Assembly: GCA_035288965.1 (NCBI GenBank)
Contig: DATDYQ010000031.1
Coordinates: 1-22,814, forward strand
Source: DATDYQ01 sp035288965
GTDB lineage: Archaea; Nanobdellota; Nanobdellia; SCGC-AAA011-G17; JAGVZF01
Direction: 5' to 3'
DNA: 22,814 bases
Shown here: in pieces, positions 6,607-13,265 of the stretch
Position numbering within the stretch: position 1 is the stretch's first letter
How the letters are laid out: each line of letters begins with the position of its first letter
Position numbers and translations under genes: made by a program
Notes under the pieces: generated by a model
Told to the model about the DNA's origin: nothing
Database searches by the model: none
Seen by the model: only the letters and a program-made list of their open reading frames with translations

Positions 6607-7563
6607 ATGGAAAATGTAGCAGATAGATTACTTAATCTTATCGATAAAAAACGAAATCCCTGCATTGTAGGATTAGACCCAACATTAGAGCAGATTCCTG
6701 AGCATATAAAAGAAGATAAAAAAGATTATCATAATCCTTTTGAAGGAGTAAGGCATGCTATAGTTGAATTTAACAAATTGATAATAGACAATATATTTGA
6801 TATTGTTCCTGCTGTAAAATTACAAATGGCTTTTTATGAGAAATATGGAAGTGAAGGTGTAAAGGCTTTTGAAGAAACAGCAAGATATGCACAAAAAAAA
6901 GGACTTATTGTAATAGAAGATGCAAAGAGAAATGATATTGGAAATACTGCAAATGCTTATGCTGATGGACATTTGGGAAAAGTTAATTTAATCAATGATA
7001 ATTTACATTCTTTAAATGTCGATTTTATTACTGTTACTCCTTATCTTGGTAGTGATGGAATTAAACCATTTATAGATGTTTGTAAAGAACATGGAAAAGG
7101 GATATTTATCTTAGTTAAAACAAGTAATCCTAGTTCAGGAGAATTACAGGATAAAATAATTGATGGAAAAGAAACAGTTTATGAAGTTGTTGCAAGGTAT
7201 GTTCATCAAGTTGGGAATGAATTAATCGGAGAAAGAGGATATACTCCAATTGGAGCTGTTGTTGGAGCAACTTATCCAGAAGAAGCGGAAAAGTTGAGAA
7301 AGATAATGCCTAAAACAATATTTCTTGTTCCAGGATATGGGGCTCAAGGTGGAAAGGCTGAAGATGTTGTTCCTTGTTTTAATGATGATGGATATGGAGC
7401 TGTAGTAAATTCATCAAGAGGAATTACTTCTGCATGGAAAAATGAATCCTATAAAAATAAATTCAAACCAGAAGAGTTTCATTTAGCTGCAAGACAGGCT
7501 GCTATTGACATGAGAGACGATGTAGTAAAAGCTTTAAAGCAAAATGGTAAATGGAAAATTTAA
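6607..7563 (+). CDS. pyrF: Orotidine 5'-phosphate decarboxylase, class 2 (bacterial-style)
   Basis: This enzyme converts OMP to UMP, the last step of UMP synthesis. The sequence shows GLDP (22-25), KLQMAFYE (71-78), the catalytic D-x-K-x-x-D array at D105-A-K107-R-N-D110 within IEDAKRNDIGNTA, VTPYLGSDG (143-151), VPGYGAQGG (241-249) and the phosphate-binding NSSRGI (268-273, R271). The DAKRxDIGxTA form and the length of 318 aa mark the class-2 (sub2) family of bacteria. The archaeal enzymes I know are mostly about 210-230 aa and read differently. It may therefore have been acquired from bacteria. It faces away from pyrE, and its stop overlaps the stop of the convergent purM-like gene by 4 bp. 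Confidence 0.93.
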   Translation: MENVADRLLNLIDKKRNPCIVGLDPTLEQIPEHIKEDKKDYHNPFEGVRHAIVEFNKLIIDNIFDIVPAVKLQMAFYEKYGSEGVKAFEETARYAQKKGLIVIEDAKRNDIGNTANAYADGHLGKVNLINDNLHSLNVDFITVTPYLGSDGIKPFIDVCKEHGKGIFILVKTSNPSSGELQDKIIDGKETVYEVVARYVHQVGNELIGERGYTPIGAVVGATYPEEAEKLRKIMPKTIFLVPGYGAQGGKAEDVVPCFNDDGYGAVVNSSRGITSAWKNESYKNKFKPEEFHLAARQAAIDMRDDVVKALKQNGKWKI

Positions 7564-8498
7564 TATTCTACTTCTTTATTACTAAACATTGATTGAATTT
7601 TTACTTTTCCATTTCCTGGAACTATCTCTCCGATAATGGCTGCATCCAATCCAGCTATTGCCATATATGCATGAACTCCTGGAACAGAAAAGATAAAACC
7701 AATGCCACAATTAAATGTCTTATACATATCTTCGTCGCATACTCCTCTTGAATATAATTCATTAAATATACTATGGGGTTTTAGTTTATGATCTTTAGTT
7801 ATTATTGCATCGTTATTATCTAAAATATCTTTTAATTTTGTGAATGCTCCGCCTGTTATGTGCATCATTCCATTAATATCGATTTGTGTATCTAATTGTA
7901 AAATTGTTTCAAGATAGATTTTTGTTGGATGAATAAATTCTTCTCTAAACTCTTCTTTGAAAACTTCTCTAACCTTTGTGAATCCATTTGAATGTAAACC
8001 ATTACTTTTTAATCCTATTAAATAATCTCCAGGTTGAAATTGATTTATTTTAGAATTTTTTATAAAACCATTCATTGTTATGCTAATATCTAACCCATCC
8101 ATGTTGTTATGTATTGCTGTTTCTCCACCAACTATTGCTATATGTCTTTGAATACAGTTCTTTTTTAATGATTCAATAATTGAGGTTATTGCTTCTCTAT
8201 CATCTTCTGGAAGAAATATATGATCTTCTAAGGCATATGGAACTGCTCTATCCATGGCTAAATCATTTAAGTTCATTGCCAAAGAATCTATAACTGCATT
8301 TTCATATGTTTTTTGTTGCCAATGGTAAAATCCTTTTGTTCCTGTTCCATCTACATGAGAAATCTCTTCCATATCATTAGAAAACTTCTTTTTTATTATA
8401 GGAGAAATTCCCCCCCTTACAGAAACATATGGGGTTTCCCAAGTTTGCTTTATTGTGTCTAAAATCTGTCTTTTATATGGTTTAGTCGAATCGTACAT
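7560..8498 (-). CDS. purM: Phosphoribosylformylglycinamidine cyclo-ligase (AIR synthase, PurM-like)
   Basis: AIR synthase closes the imidazole ring in purine synthesis using ATP. Family marks are DGTGTK (50-55, usually DGVGTK), GGETA (124-128), SNGLHSNGFTKVR (165-177), HITGGAFTK (203-211) and FNCGIGF (252-258). These follow the order of PurM rather than of the related HypE, SelD, ThiL or PurL. At 312 aa it is somewhat shorter than the usual 340-350 because the N-terminus is cut back. No other purine gene lies in the window, so either the pathway is scattered or the enzyme is used in isolation (AIR is also a thiamin precursor). Its promoter lies in an 80-bp divergent region shared with rpsB. 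Confidence 0.87.
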   Translation of the reverse strand: MYDSTKPYKRQILDTIKQTWETPYVSVRGGISPIIKKKFSNDMEEISHVDGTGTKGFYHWQQKTYENAVIDSLAMNLNDLAMDRAVPYALEDHIFLPEDDREAITSIIESLKKNCIQRHIAIVGGETAIHNNMDGLDISITMNGFIKNSKINQFQPGDYLIGLKSNGLHSNGFTKVREVFKEEFREEFIHPTKIYLETILQLDTQIDINGMMHITGGAFTKLKDILDNNDAIITKDHKLKPHSIFNELYSRGVCDEDMYKTFNCGIGFIFSVPGVHAYMAIAGLDAAIIGEIVPGNGKVKIQSMFSNKEVEY

Positions 8499-8520
8499 AA
8501 TATTTGATTAGTAAAAAAAG

Positions 8521-8529
8521 ATATAAATT
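8521..8529 (-). promoter_or_regulatory. TATA box for purM
   Basis: On the minus strand AATTTATAT is centred 27 nt before the purM ATG; a leaderless transcript is expected. Confidence 0.5.
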
Positions 8530-8546
8530 TAATGGTAACAAAAAGC

Positions 8547-8555
8547 TTTATAAAT
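8547..8555 (+). promoter_or_regulatory. TATA box for rpsB
   Basis: TTTATAAAT is centred 27 nt before the ATG at 8578. A ribosomal protein gene that is normally co-transcribed with rpoK and eno has its own promoter here. Confidence 0.6.
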
Positions 8556-8577
8556 AGTCTAATTTAGCTAAATTCTA

Positions 8578-9183
8578 ATGGCAGAACAAGATCAAGAATT
8601 ACTTATACCATTAGATGAATATTTGAAAGTAGGATTGCATATAGGAACTAAGTTTAGAACAAAGTTCATGGCACCCTTCATTTATAGGGTAAGACCTGAT
8701 GGATTAACTGTTTTAAATGTGCAAGAAATTAATAATAGAATAAGAGTAGCTGCTAATTTTTTAGCTCAATTTGAGCCTAAAGACATATTAATTGTTTGCA
8801 GAAGAGAAAATGGATGGCAAGCTGTTAAATTATTTTCAAAATATACAGGAGCAAAAGCTTTTGCTGGTAGATATCCTCCTGGAATATTAACAAATCCAAA
8901 GTTAGAAAATTTTATGGAAGTTAAAGTTATATTAGTAACAGACCCATGGCCTGATAAGAATGCTATAAATGATGCAGCAAGGCTTGGAATTCCTGTAATT
9001 GCCTTATGTGATACTAATAATGAAAGTAATAATATTGATTTAGTTGTTCCTTGCAATAATAAAGGAAAAAAGAGTTTAGGATTGTTATTTTATGTTTTAG
9101 CTAAAGAATATTTGAAAGCAAGAGGAATAATAAAGAGTGATACTGAACTAACTTTCAAGTTAGATGAATTTACAGCTGATTAG
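8578..9183 (+). CDS. rpsB: 30S ribosomal protein S2 (uS2)
   Basis: uS2 is a structural protein of the small ribosomal subunit. The 201-aa length and motifs are archaeal: LKVGLHIGTKFRTKFM (16-31), YRVRPDGLTVLNV (36-48), AGRYPPGILTNP (95-106), LVTDPWPDKNAI (118-129) and the IPVIALCDTNNESNNIDLV segment (137-155). The last reads like the family's A-L-x-D-T-N-x-x-x-x-x-x-D motif. It is transcribed from its own leaderless promoter and followed by a convergent small membrane protein gene. In many archaea it sits directly behind enolase. Here about 6.9 kb of unrelated genes lie between them. Confidence 0.97.
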   Translation: MAEQDQELLIPLDEYLKVGLHIGTKFRTKFMAPFIYRVRPDGLTVLNVQEINNRIRVAANFLAQFEPKDILIVCRRENGWQAVKLFSKYTGAKAFAGRYPPGILTNPKLENFMEVKVILVTDPWPDKNAINDAARLGIPVIALCDTNNESNNIDLVVPCNNKGKKSLGLLFYVLAKEYLKARGIIKSDTELTFKLDEFTAD

Positions 9184-9216
9184 AAATATCTATCTTTCTT
9201 ACAATTTATGTAATTT

Positions 9217-9420
9217 TTATTCTGGATTGGCTTTGTAATGCAAATAACCAACAGAAACTATTAATCCTAGTATTAATATGAATACTCCAAACAAGATGTT
9301 TGTTGGAATTGTAGTTGTTGCTGCTCCTGTAAGGCTGTCTGTTAAGCCTTTTAAAAAGACTAAAGTCAATAAAAAAACTAATCCAAATGTTAAAAATACA
9401 AATGTTGATTTTTGTGCCAT
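9217..9420 (-). CDS. Small two-TM membrane protein (67 aa)
   Basis: The protein is almost entirely two transmembrane helices, at about residues 6-23 and 40-61. They are joined by a short Ser/Thr/Gly-rich loop, and a few polar residues lie at each end. I do not recognise a family. A TATA box on the minus strand (9441-9452, GATATTTAAATC) is centred 26 nt before the ATG, which supports a real leaderless gene. It lies downstream of, and on the same strand as, the KaiC-like pair, so it might belong to that group functionally, but it has a separate promoter and a 51-bp gap. Confidence 0.65.
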   Translation of the reverse strand: MAQKSTFVFLTFGLVFLLTLVFLKGLTDSLTGAATTTIPTNILFGVFILILGLIVSVGYLHYKANPE

Positions 9421-9440
9421 GTTAAAATTATTATTTAGTT

Positions 9441-9452
9441 GATTTAAATATC
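9441..9452 (-). promoter_or_regulatory. TATA box for the two-TM protein
   Basis: On the minus strand GATATTTAAATC is centred 26 nt before the ATG at 9420. Confidence 0.45.
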
Positions 9453-9471
9453 TTTTGTTTTTACTATTAAA

Positions 9472-10212
9472 TTAAATATTAAGTTTTTTATTTGTACTTA
9501 CTGAAAGTCCTTTACTAGAAATATCAATTTGATAAACAGAACCAGAATGTTTAGTACCGCGCATTTTTAAAATTTCTAAAGCTCTTACTCTTTCACCTTT
9601 TACTTTTATATGATAAAGCAAAACAATAGAATCAACTTCAAATTCCAAGGCTGCTGATATTGAACCTTCTTCAGCACTTTTATCTTGAGATGTTAATAAG
9701 GCTGTAGCATTCCAGCTATTGATTAATTCAAATAATGCAAGAGAAGCTTCTTTTTTTGTTAACTCATCTTTGTATAATAAAGCAAATGATGAAATGGAAT
9801 CTATAACAATTCTAGATATTTTGTTTTTTTCTACTATATTTTCTACTATACCCCCACCTTCAACTAAAAGCTCTTTAACTTGCTCCGGGGTATACTCTAA
9901 GAAAATGAATTTTTTTTGTTTTTCTAGTTCTTCTAAATCCCAACCAAACTCCTTTACATCATCAAATAATCGTTCTTTTTTTTCTTCAAATGTGATATAA
10001 AGTGAATTTTCACCGAATTTTTTTATTCCATTTATTAGGAATTGTAATGCAAAAATTGTTTTTCCAGATCCTGGACCACCTGATACTAGGTTAATACTAT
10101 CTTTTTTAAACCCACCTTCAACTAACCTATCAAAACCTTCAATCCCTGATGGAATTCTAGATTCTGTTTTTTTTGAAGTCTCTTTCTTTATTGTTTTCTT
10201 TTTTCTCTTCAT
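9472..10212 (-). CDS. KaiC-like RecA-superfamily ATPase (first of a pair)
   Basis: KaiC/RadA-type ATPases are common in archaea and are mostly uncharacterised signalling or assembly ATPases. ArlH of the archaellum is one. This 246-aa single-domain protein has Walker A GGPGSGKT (45-52), the paired catalytic glutamates in TFEE (E76-E77) and Walker B IVIDS (135-139, D138), followed by a ...LLTSQ segment. KMRGTKHS (216-223) corresponds to the conserved K-x-R-G-x-x-H/x-S segment of the family. The first 18 residues are strongly basic, an extension its neighbour lacks. The start is 3 bp after the stop of the upstream KaiC-like gene with only a weak AAGG-type SD, so translation is probably coupled. 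Active ATPase is likely; role unknown. Confidence 0.85.
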   Translation of the reverse strand: MKRKKKTIKKETSKKTESRIPSGIEGFDRLVEGGFKKDSINLVSGGPGSGKTIFALQFLINGIKKFGENSLYITFEEKKERLFDDVKEFGWDLEELEKQKKFIFLEYTPEQVKELLVEGGGIVENIVEKNKISRIVIDSISSFALLYKDELTKKEASLALFELINSWNATALLTSQDKSAEEGSISAALEFEVDSIVLLYHIKVKGERVRALEILKMRGTKHSGSVYQIDISSKGLSVSTNKKLNI

Positions 10213-10215
10213 ATT

Positions 10216-10920
10216 TTAAAAACCTTTTCCTTCATCTTGCTCTATTAATGAAAATGGTGGTTGATTTGGAAATACTTTCATTCCGCCTTGTCCAATCTTT
10301 ATTGGAAAAATATCTATTGAATGATCTTGGCCACGCATCTTTTCTACAACAATGACCCTTTCATAACTTGAACCTTTTCTTATTCTTGATACTAAAATTA
10401 AACCTTCAAATAAGAACTCATGTGGGCTATATTCCATTATGTCTATTGTTGTAACTGACTTTTGTGAGGTTACAATTAGCGTTACTCCAAGTTGCTTCAT
10501 CTTTATTAAAAAATCTAACAGACCTTTTTTAAATGTAATCCCCCCAGATGGATAAAGAAACTCAAAAAAAGTAATAGAATCCAGAGCTACTCTTTTTATG
10601 TTATTCTTCTTTATTACTTCTATAGGTTTAGCTAATGATTGAATAGATTCTGTAGATAATGTTTGTTCATGAATAAATAATTTATTCTTATATGGTTCTA
10701 TATTAATCCCTAGAGAAGCTGCATTTTTTGTTAGTGACTCTTCTGTTTCTTCTGTTGTGATAAATAAAACAGATTCACCATTATTTAATCCTTCTAAAAG
10801 AAATTGTAGTGCCAATATGCTTTTTCCTGTTCCTGGAGCTCCTGTAACAAGAATAGAAGATTTTTCGTTTATACCACCCTTAAGTATCTCATCTAATCCA
10901 GGTACACCACTTTTTATCAT
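10216..10920 (-). CDS. KaiC-like RecA-superfamily ATPase (second of a pair)
   Basis: A single RecA/KaiC domain of 234 aa: Walker A GAPGTGKS (27-34), catalytic glutamates in TTEE (E57-E58), Walker B VALDS (111-115, D114), and EKMRGQDHS (193-201) near the C-terminus. It starts immediately with the family's SGVPGLDEIL segment, with no extension. It is the first gene of a two-gene unit with the other KaiC-like ATPase (3-bp gap). A TATA box lies in the 41-bp gap separating it from the duplicated membrane protein gene upstream. The two ATPases differ throughout, so they are old paralogues rather than a recent duplication; they could form a hetero-oligomer. Function unknown. Confidence 0.85.
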   Translation of the reverse strand: MIKSGVPGLDEILKGGINEKSSILVTGAPGTGKSILALQFLLEGLNNGESVLFITTEETEESLTKNAASLGINIEPYKNKLFIHEQTLSTESIQSLAKPIEVIKKNNIKRVALDSITFFEFLYPSGGITFKKGLLDFLIKMKQLGVTLIVTSQKSVTTIDIMEYSPHEFLFEGLILVSRIRKGSSYERVIVVEKMRGQDHSIDIFPIKIGQGGMKVFPNQPPFSLIEQDEGKGF

Positions 10921-10942
10921 AAAAGTTAAATAGTATATAACT

Positions 10943-10952
10943 GGTATAAAAA
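10943..10952 (-). promoter_or_regulatory. TATA box for the KaiC-like pair
   Basis: On the minus strand TTTTTATACC is centred about 27 nt before the ATG at 10920, giving a leaderless transcript for the two-gene unit. Confidence 0.5.
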
Positions 10953-10961
10953 TGTTGTGTT

Positions 10962-11786
10962 TTAATCTAGAATTTTTTCTTTTCTTAAGAATAAACTTCT
11001 AACAAACCAATACATTGTGTAAAGTTCAAAAGCAAATGGGAAATAACCAAAATAACCTAGGATGGGCATTTCAAATATCTTAAAAAAACCTACAAATGGA
11101 ATATCATAAGTCCACTTTGGAATAGCATAATAATTCCAGAATTCCCATAAAATGCCCATTATAATTCCTGCTAATAACAAAGATAATGGTATTGCGAGTT
11201 TTTTAGATTTGATATGGCCAATAATGCTTGGTTGTTTATGTAAATAGTTAATTGGATCTAAAATTAAGAAAAAACTTAACCATACTAAAGGAAAAGTAAA
11301 TTTAGGAATGAAAATTGGAAGAATAAAACAAATAACTCCTATAATTATCATTAAATGTAGAAATGTCTTTGTTATCTTAAATTTCTTATGAAGCTTTTTA
11401 TGATCAAATAGATGAATTGTTCTAATTAATTCTACTGTTTCGAAGAAAGCGGGCAAGACTGTTGAAAATGAAATGGTACCAAAGAGTTGTCTAAGCCCAC
11501 CAAGACTTTCTAGACCGATATAATCCCAGTTAGATGTTGAAATATTAATAAATTCAAATATCCACCAAAATAGAGCTGATATTAAAAACATACCAAAAAG
11601 CTGTAATGGTCTATTGCTAAATAAAGAGTTTCTTCTTAATTTGTAAATTAAAGCATCGATTGTTAAAATATAACCAACCCATATTAATGGAAAATACCAG
11701 TTCGCGAAAGGTTGAATTTTGAAAAAGAAATTTAATTCTACTAAGATAATTAATAAGATTCCAATAAAACCATATTTTCTAAACAT
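10962..11786 (-). CDS. Polytopic membrane protein with an internal duplication (274 aa)
   Basis: This is a multi-spanning protein of about eight hydrophobic helices. It is built from two related halves: repeat A about 31-120, repeat B about 164-258. Both carry F-P-L-x-W (32-36; 165-169), an aspartate 8 residues after that Trp (D44; D177), E-x-x-N (E78-N81; E215-N218), then W-x-Y (W87-Y89; W225-Y227) and P-x-x-x-E (P112-E116; P250-E254). I cannot name the family. The two-repeat layout with acidic, W-x-Y and P...E motifs recalls carotenoid (lycopene) cyclases of the CrtYcd type, but this is only a resemblance. The start is set by a GAGGTG SD 4 nt before the ATG. It lies upstream of the KaiC-like pair on the same strand. 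Confidence 0.78.
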   Translation of the reverse strand: MFRKYGFIGILLIILVELNFFFKIQPFANWYFPLIWVGYILTIDALIYKLRRNSLFSNRPLQLFGMFLISALFWWIFEFINISTSNWDYIGLESLGGLRQLFGTISFSTVLPAFFETVELIRTIHLFDHKKLHKKFKITKTFLHLMIIIGVICFILPIFIPKFTFPLVWLSFFLILDPINYLHKQPSIIGHIKSKKLAIPLSLLLAGIIMGILWEFWNYYAIPKWTYDIPFVGFFKIFEMPILGYFGYFPFAFELYTMYWFVRSLFLRKEKILD

Positions 11787-11820
11787 TATGCACCTCTTTG
11801 AATATTTTAGTAAAGTATTT

Positions 11821-11832
11821 CTTTATATAATT
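11821..11832 (-). promoter_or_regulatory. TATA box for the duplicated membrane protein
   Basis: On the minus strand AATTATATAAAG lies about 40 nt before the ATG. This predicts a short leader carrying the GAGGTG Shine-Dalgarno site (11791-11796, minus). Confidence 0.45.
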
Positions 11833-11845
11833 TTTCATTTAGAAA

Positions 11846-11857
11846 CCTTTAAATAAA
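11846..11857 (+). promoter_or_regulatory. TATA box for the Walker-A-less KaiC-like gene
   Basis: CCTTTAAATAAA is centred 26 nt before the ATG at 11878. It lies back-to-back with the promoter of the membrane protein, so the two transcription units share a 91-bp regulatory region. Confidence 0.45.
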
Positions 11858-11877
11858 ACAAGGAATAAGTTATTTTT

Positions 11878-12444
11878 ATGGGTAAAGAGGTAAGTGAGTT
11901 TCAAGATCAAATAAAAGAGTTAAAGGAATTTGTTGCTTTAGCTACAGTTAATCCAAGAGATTATCAGAAAATAAATATAGGTATAATAAAAAAATTAGTT
12001 AATGATGAAAAAATTCCTGGGGTTTATATAACTTTAAATAAGCCTTATAAAACATTAAAGAGTATATTTGAAAAAGAGAAAATTGATTCTAGCTTAATAT
12101 TATTTATAGATGCAGTTACTAGCACTAAAGATAAGAAATTAGAAAAAACAAAAGACTGTTTATACATAGGAAGTCCAGAAAATTTAAGCGATATAAGTGT
12201 GGCAATGGATGAAGCTGTGAGAGCTGTTCCTAGTGAGAAAAAATTCGTGTTTTTTGATTCATTAAGCACATTATTAATTTATAATCAACCTGGAACTATA
12301 GCAAAGTTTATTCATTTTTTAGCAGGAAAGATGAGGGAATGGGGTGTTAAAGGAATAATAATAAGTTTAGAAAAAGGAGCTAATAAAGAGTTGATAGATA
12401 AATTATCGCAATTTTGTGATGTTTCATTTGACTTTGGAGAATAA
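11878..12444 (+). CDS. KaiC/RecA-like protein without Walker A (188 aa)
   Basis: The fold resembles the KaiC-like ATPases next door: an N-terminal strand, a helix-rich middle, a Walker-B-like strand KFVFFDSLSTLLIYN (122-136, D127-S128) and a following LISLEKG-type strand where the ATPases have their TSQ. No G-x4-GK[ST] loop exists; the corresponding region reads ATVNPRDYQK (22-31). The protein therefore probably cannot bind ATP in the usual way and may act as a partner or regulatory subunit. Length is about 50 residues shorter than the active paralogues. An HTH or membrane segment is not visible. It forms a two-gene unit with the four-TM protein (13-nt gap) and is divergent from the unit containing the two active ATPases. 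Similar degenerate KaiC-like proteins occur in archaea, without known function. Confidence 0.72.
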   Translation: MGKEVSEFQDQIKELKEFVALATVNPRDYQKINIGIIKKLVNDEKIPGVYITLNKPYKTLKSIFEKEKIDSSLILFIDAVTSTKDKKLEKTKDCLYIGSPENLSDISVAMDEAVRAVPSEKKFVFFDSLSTLLIYNQPGTIAKFIHFLAGKMREWGVKGIIISLEKGANKELIDKLSQFCDVSFDFGE

Positions 12445-12450
12445 GAGGTG
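12445..12450 (+). promoter_or_regulatory. Shine-Dalgarno site of the four-TM gene
   Basis: GAGGTG starts directly after the preceding stop codon and lies 7 nt before the ATG at 12458, confirming that start and suggesting co-transcription with the Walker-A-less gene. Confidence 0.6.
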
Positions 12451-12457
12451 AAAAAGA

Positions 12458-12883
12458 ATGGTAAATAAGTATTTCATTATTGTAATTGAGGTTATTGCTA
12501 TAATAGCTGGATTATATGCTATATTTAAATTAATAAAGAATGTTGATATTGCATTTGGAGCTTTGGCCATTACATTTGGGGTATTATCTATAATCTGGAC
12601 TTCGATGGCTTTGTCAAATTTGGCTCCGGGAAGTTCATTAAGGAAACAGACTTTGCTTTATTTACTAAGTTTAATTGTAATTGTAATAGCTTCTGGAATA
12701 AATATAGTTAATATTTTAATAAAAAGTATTGGTTTAAGATATGTTTATTATATCTTTATAAGTTTAGCTTTCTTGATATTTACATTTACATCTTATAAGG
12801 TGTTAAAAACAGGTAAAGAATTTGGATTTAAAGAAAAAGCAGATGAAATTAGAAAAAAGTTAAAACAGAAAGGAGCAAAGTAG
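12458..12883 (+). CDS. Four-TM membrane protein with a basic C-terminal tail (141 aa)
   Basis: Four hydrophobic helices are visible at about residues 5-22, 31-53, 64-88 and 93-115. A charged tail of about 25 residues follows (KTGKEFGFKEKADEIRKKLKQKG) that should be helical and cytoplasmic. There is no catalytic motif and I cannot name the family. The SD site and 13-nt gap behind the KaiC-like gene imply one mRNA. Membrane sensor or scaffold proteins next to KaiC-like ATPases are known in archaea, so it is a plausible membrane partner of that group; this is inference. Confidence 0.75.
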   Translation: MVNKYFIIVIEVIAIIAGLYAIFKLIKNVDIAFGALAITFGVLSIIWTSMALSNLAPGSSLRKQTLLYLLSLIVIVIASGINIVNILIKSIGLRYVYYIFISLAFLIFTFTSYKVLKTGKEFGFKEKADEIRKKLKQKGAK

Positions 12884-12906
12884 CTGTTAAAAAAGAGAAT
12901 TTTTAT

Positions 12907-13179
12907 TTATTCTTCTTCCTCTTCTTCTTCATCACGTTCTTGATATTTATCTGCACAACGATCCGAGCAGAAGCGCTTTAGTTTTCCGTCAATTTCCATT
13001 TCAACTAGGTCATCTTCGTCATCTAAGATACGGCCACATTGTGAACATTTTGCCATGTCTCTTTCTTTATAACCCTTCATGAAACCTTGTTCAACCTCGT
13101 CAATTTCATCGCCGTCTATTGCGTCTTCCATGCCTTCTTCTGCGTAAATATCTTCATCTTCTAAATTGTCTTTTGGCAT
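12907..13179 (-). CDS. Acidic zinc-binding protein with a treble-clef/TRASH-like finger (90 aa)
   Basis: The first 35 residues are rich in Asp/Glu. A single metal site follows: CSQCG (C45, C48) paired with CSDRC (C70, C74), spaced by about 21 residues that include RILDD and ending in an aromatic-Cys step (RFC). This C-x2-C...C-x3-C layout resembles TRASH/MYM-like or treble-clef zinc fingers. The C-terminus is a run of Asp and Glu. It is probably a soluble protein-binding or metal-handling factor; no DNA-binding function can be assigned. Four of its five arginines use CGT/CGC while neighbouring genes use AGA/AGG almost throughout, and its third positions are visibly more GC-rich. That suggests either high expression or foreign origin. 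A TATA box sits 26 nt before the ATG. Confidence 0.82.
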   Translation of the reverse strand: MPKDNLEDEDIYAEEGMEDAIDGDEIDEVEQGFMKGYKERDMAKCSQCGRILDDEDDLVEMEIDGKLKRFCSDRCADKYQERDEEEEEEE

Positions 13180-13200
13180 ATAATTTTTGGCAAATTATCA

Positions 13201-13210
13201 TTTTATAAAG
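13201..13210 (-). promoter_or_regulatory. TATA box for the acidic zinc protein
   Basis: On the minus strand CTTTATAAAA is centred 26 nt before the ATG at 13179; leaderless. Confidence 0.5.
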
Positions 13211-13228
13211 TTTACTATTATATATTAT

Positions 13229-13244
13229 ATACTATATATAGTAT
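13229..13244. promoter_or_regulatory. Perfect 16-bp palindrome in the divergent zinc-protein/galT spacer
   Basis: ATACTATATATAGTAT is its own reverse complement. A further TACTAT copy lies at 13213-13218, 17 nt before the copy at 13230-13235. The palindrome lies between the two divergent promoters, a typical operator position, but an AT-rich spacer can produce such symmetry by chance. Confidence 0.4.
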
Positions 13245-13265
13245 TGAGATTTTGCATTAGAAAGC

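Noticed and set aside
8406..8416. A run of C residues in purM as a possible frameshift site
   Set aside because: The reading frame continues through it and yields the expected VRGGISP sequence, so no break is visible.
9472..10920. The KaiC-like pair as a circadian clock or an archaellum ArlH
   Set aside because: There is no KaiA/KaiB and the proteins are single-domain rather than double KaiC; no archaellum genes (arlI, arlJ, archaellins) are nearby.
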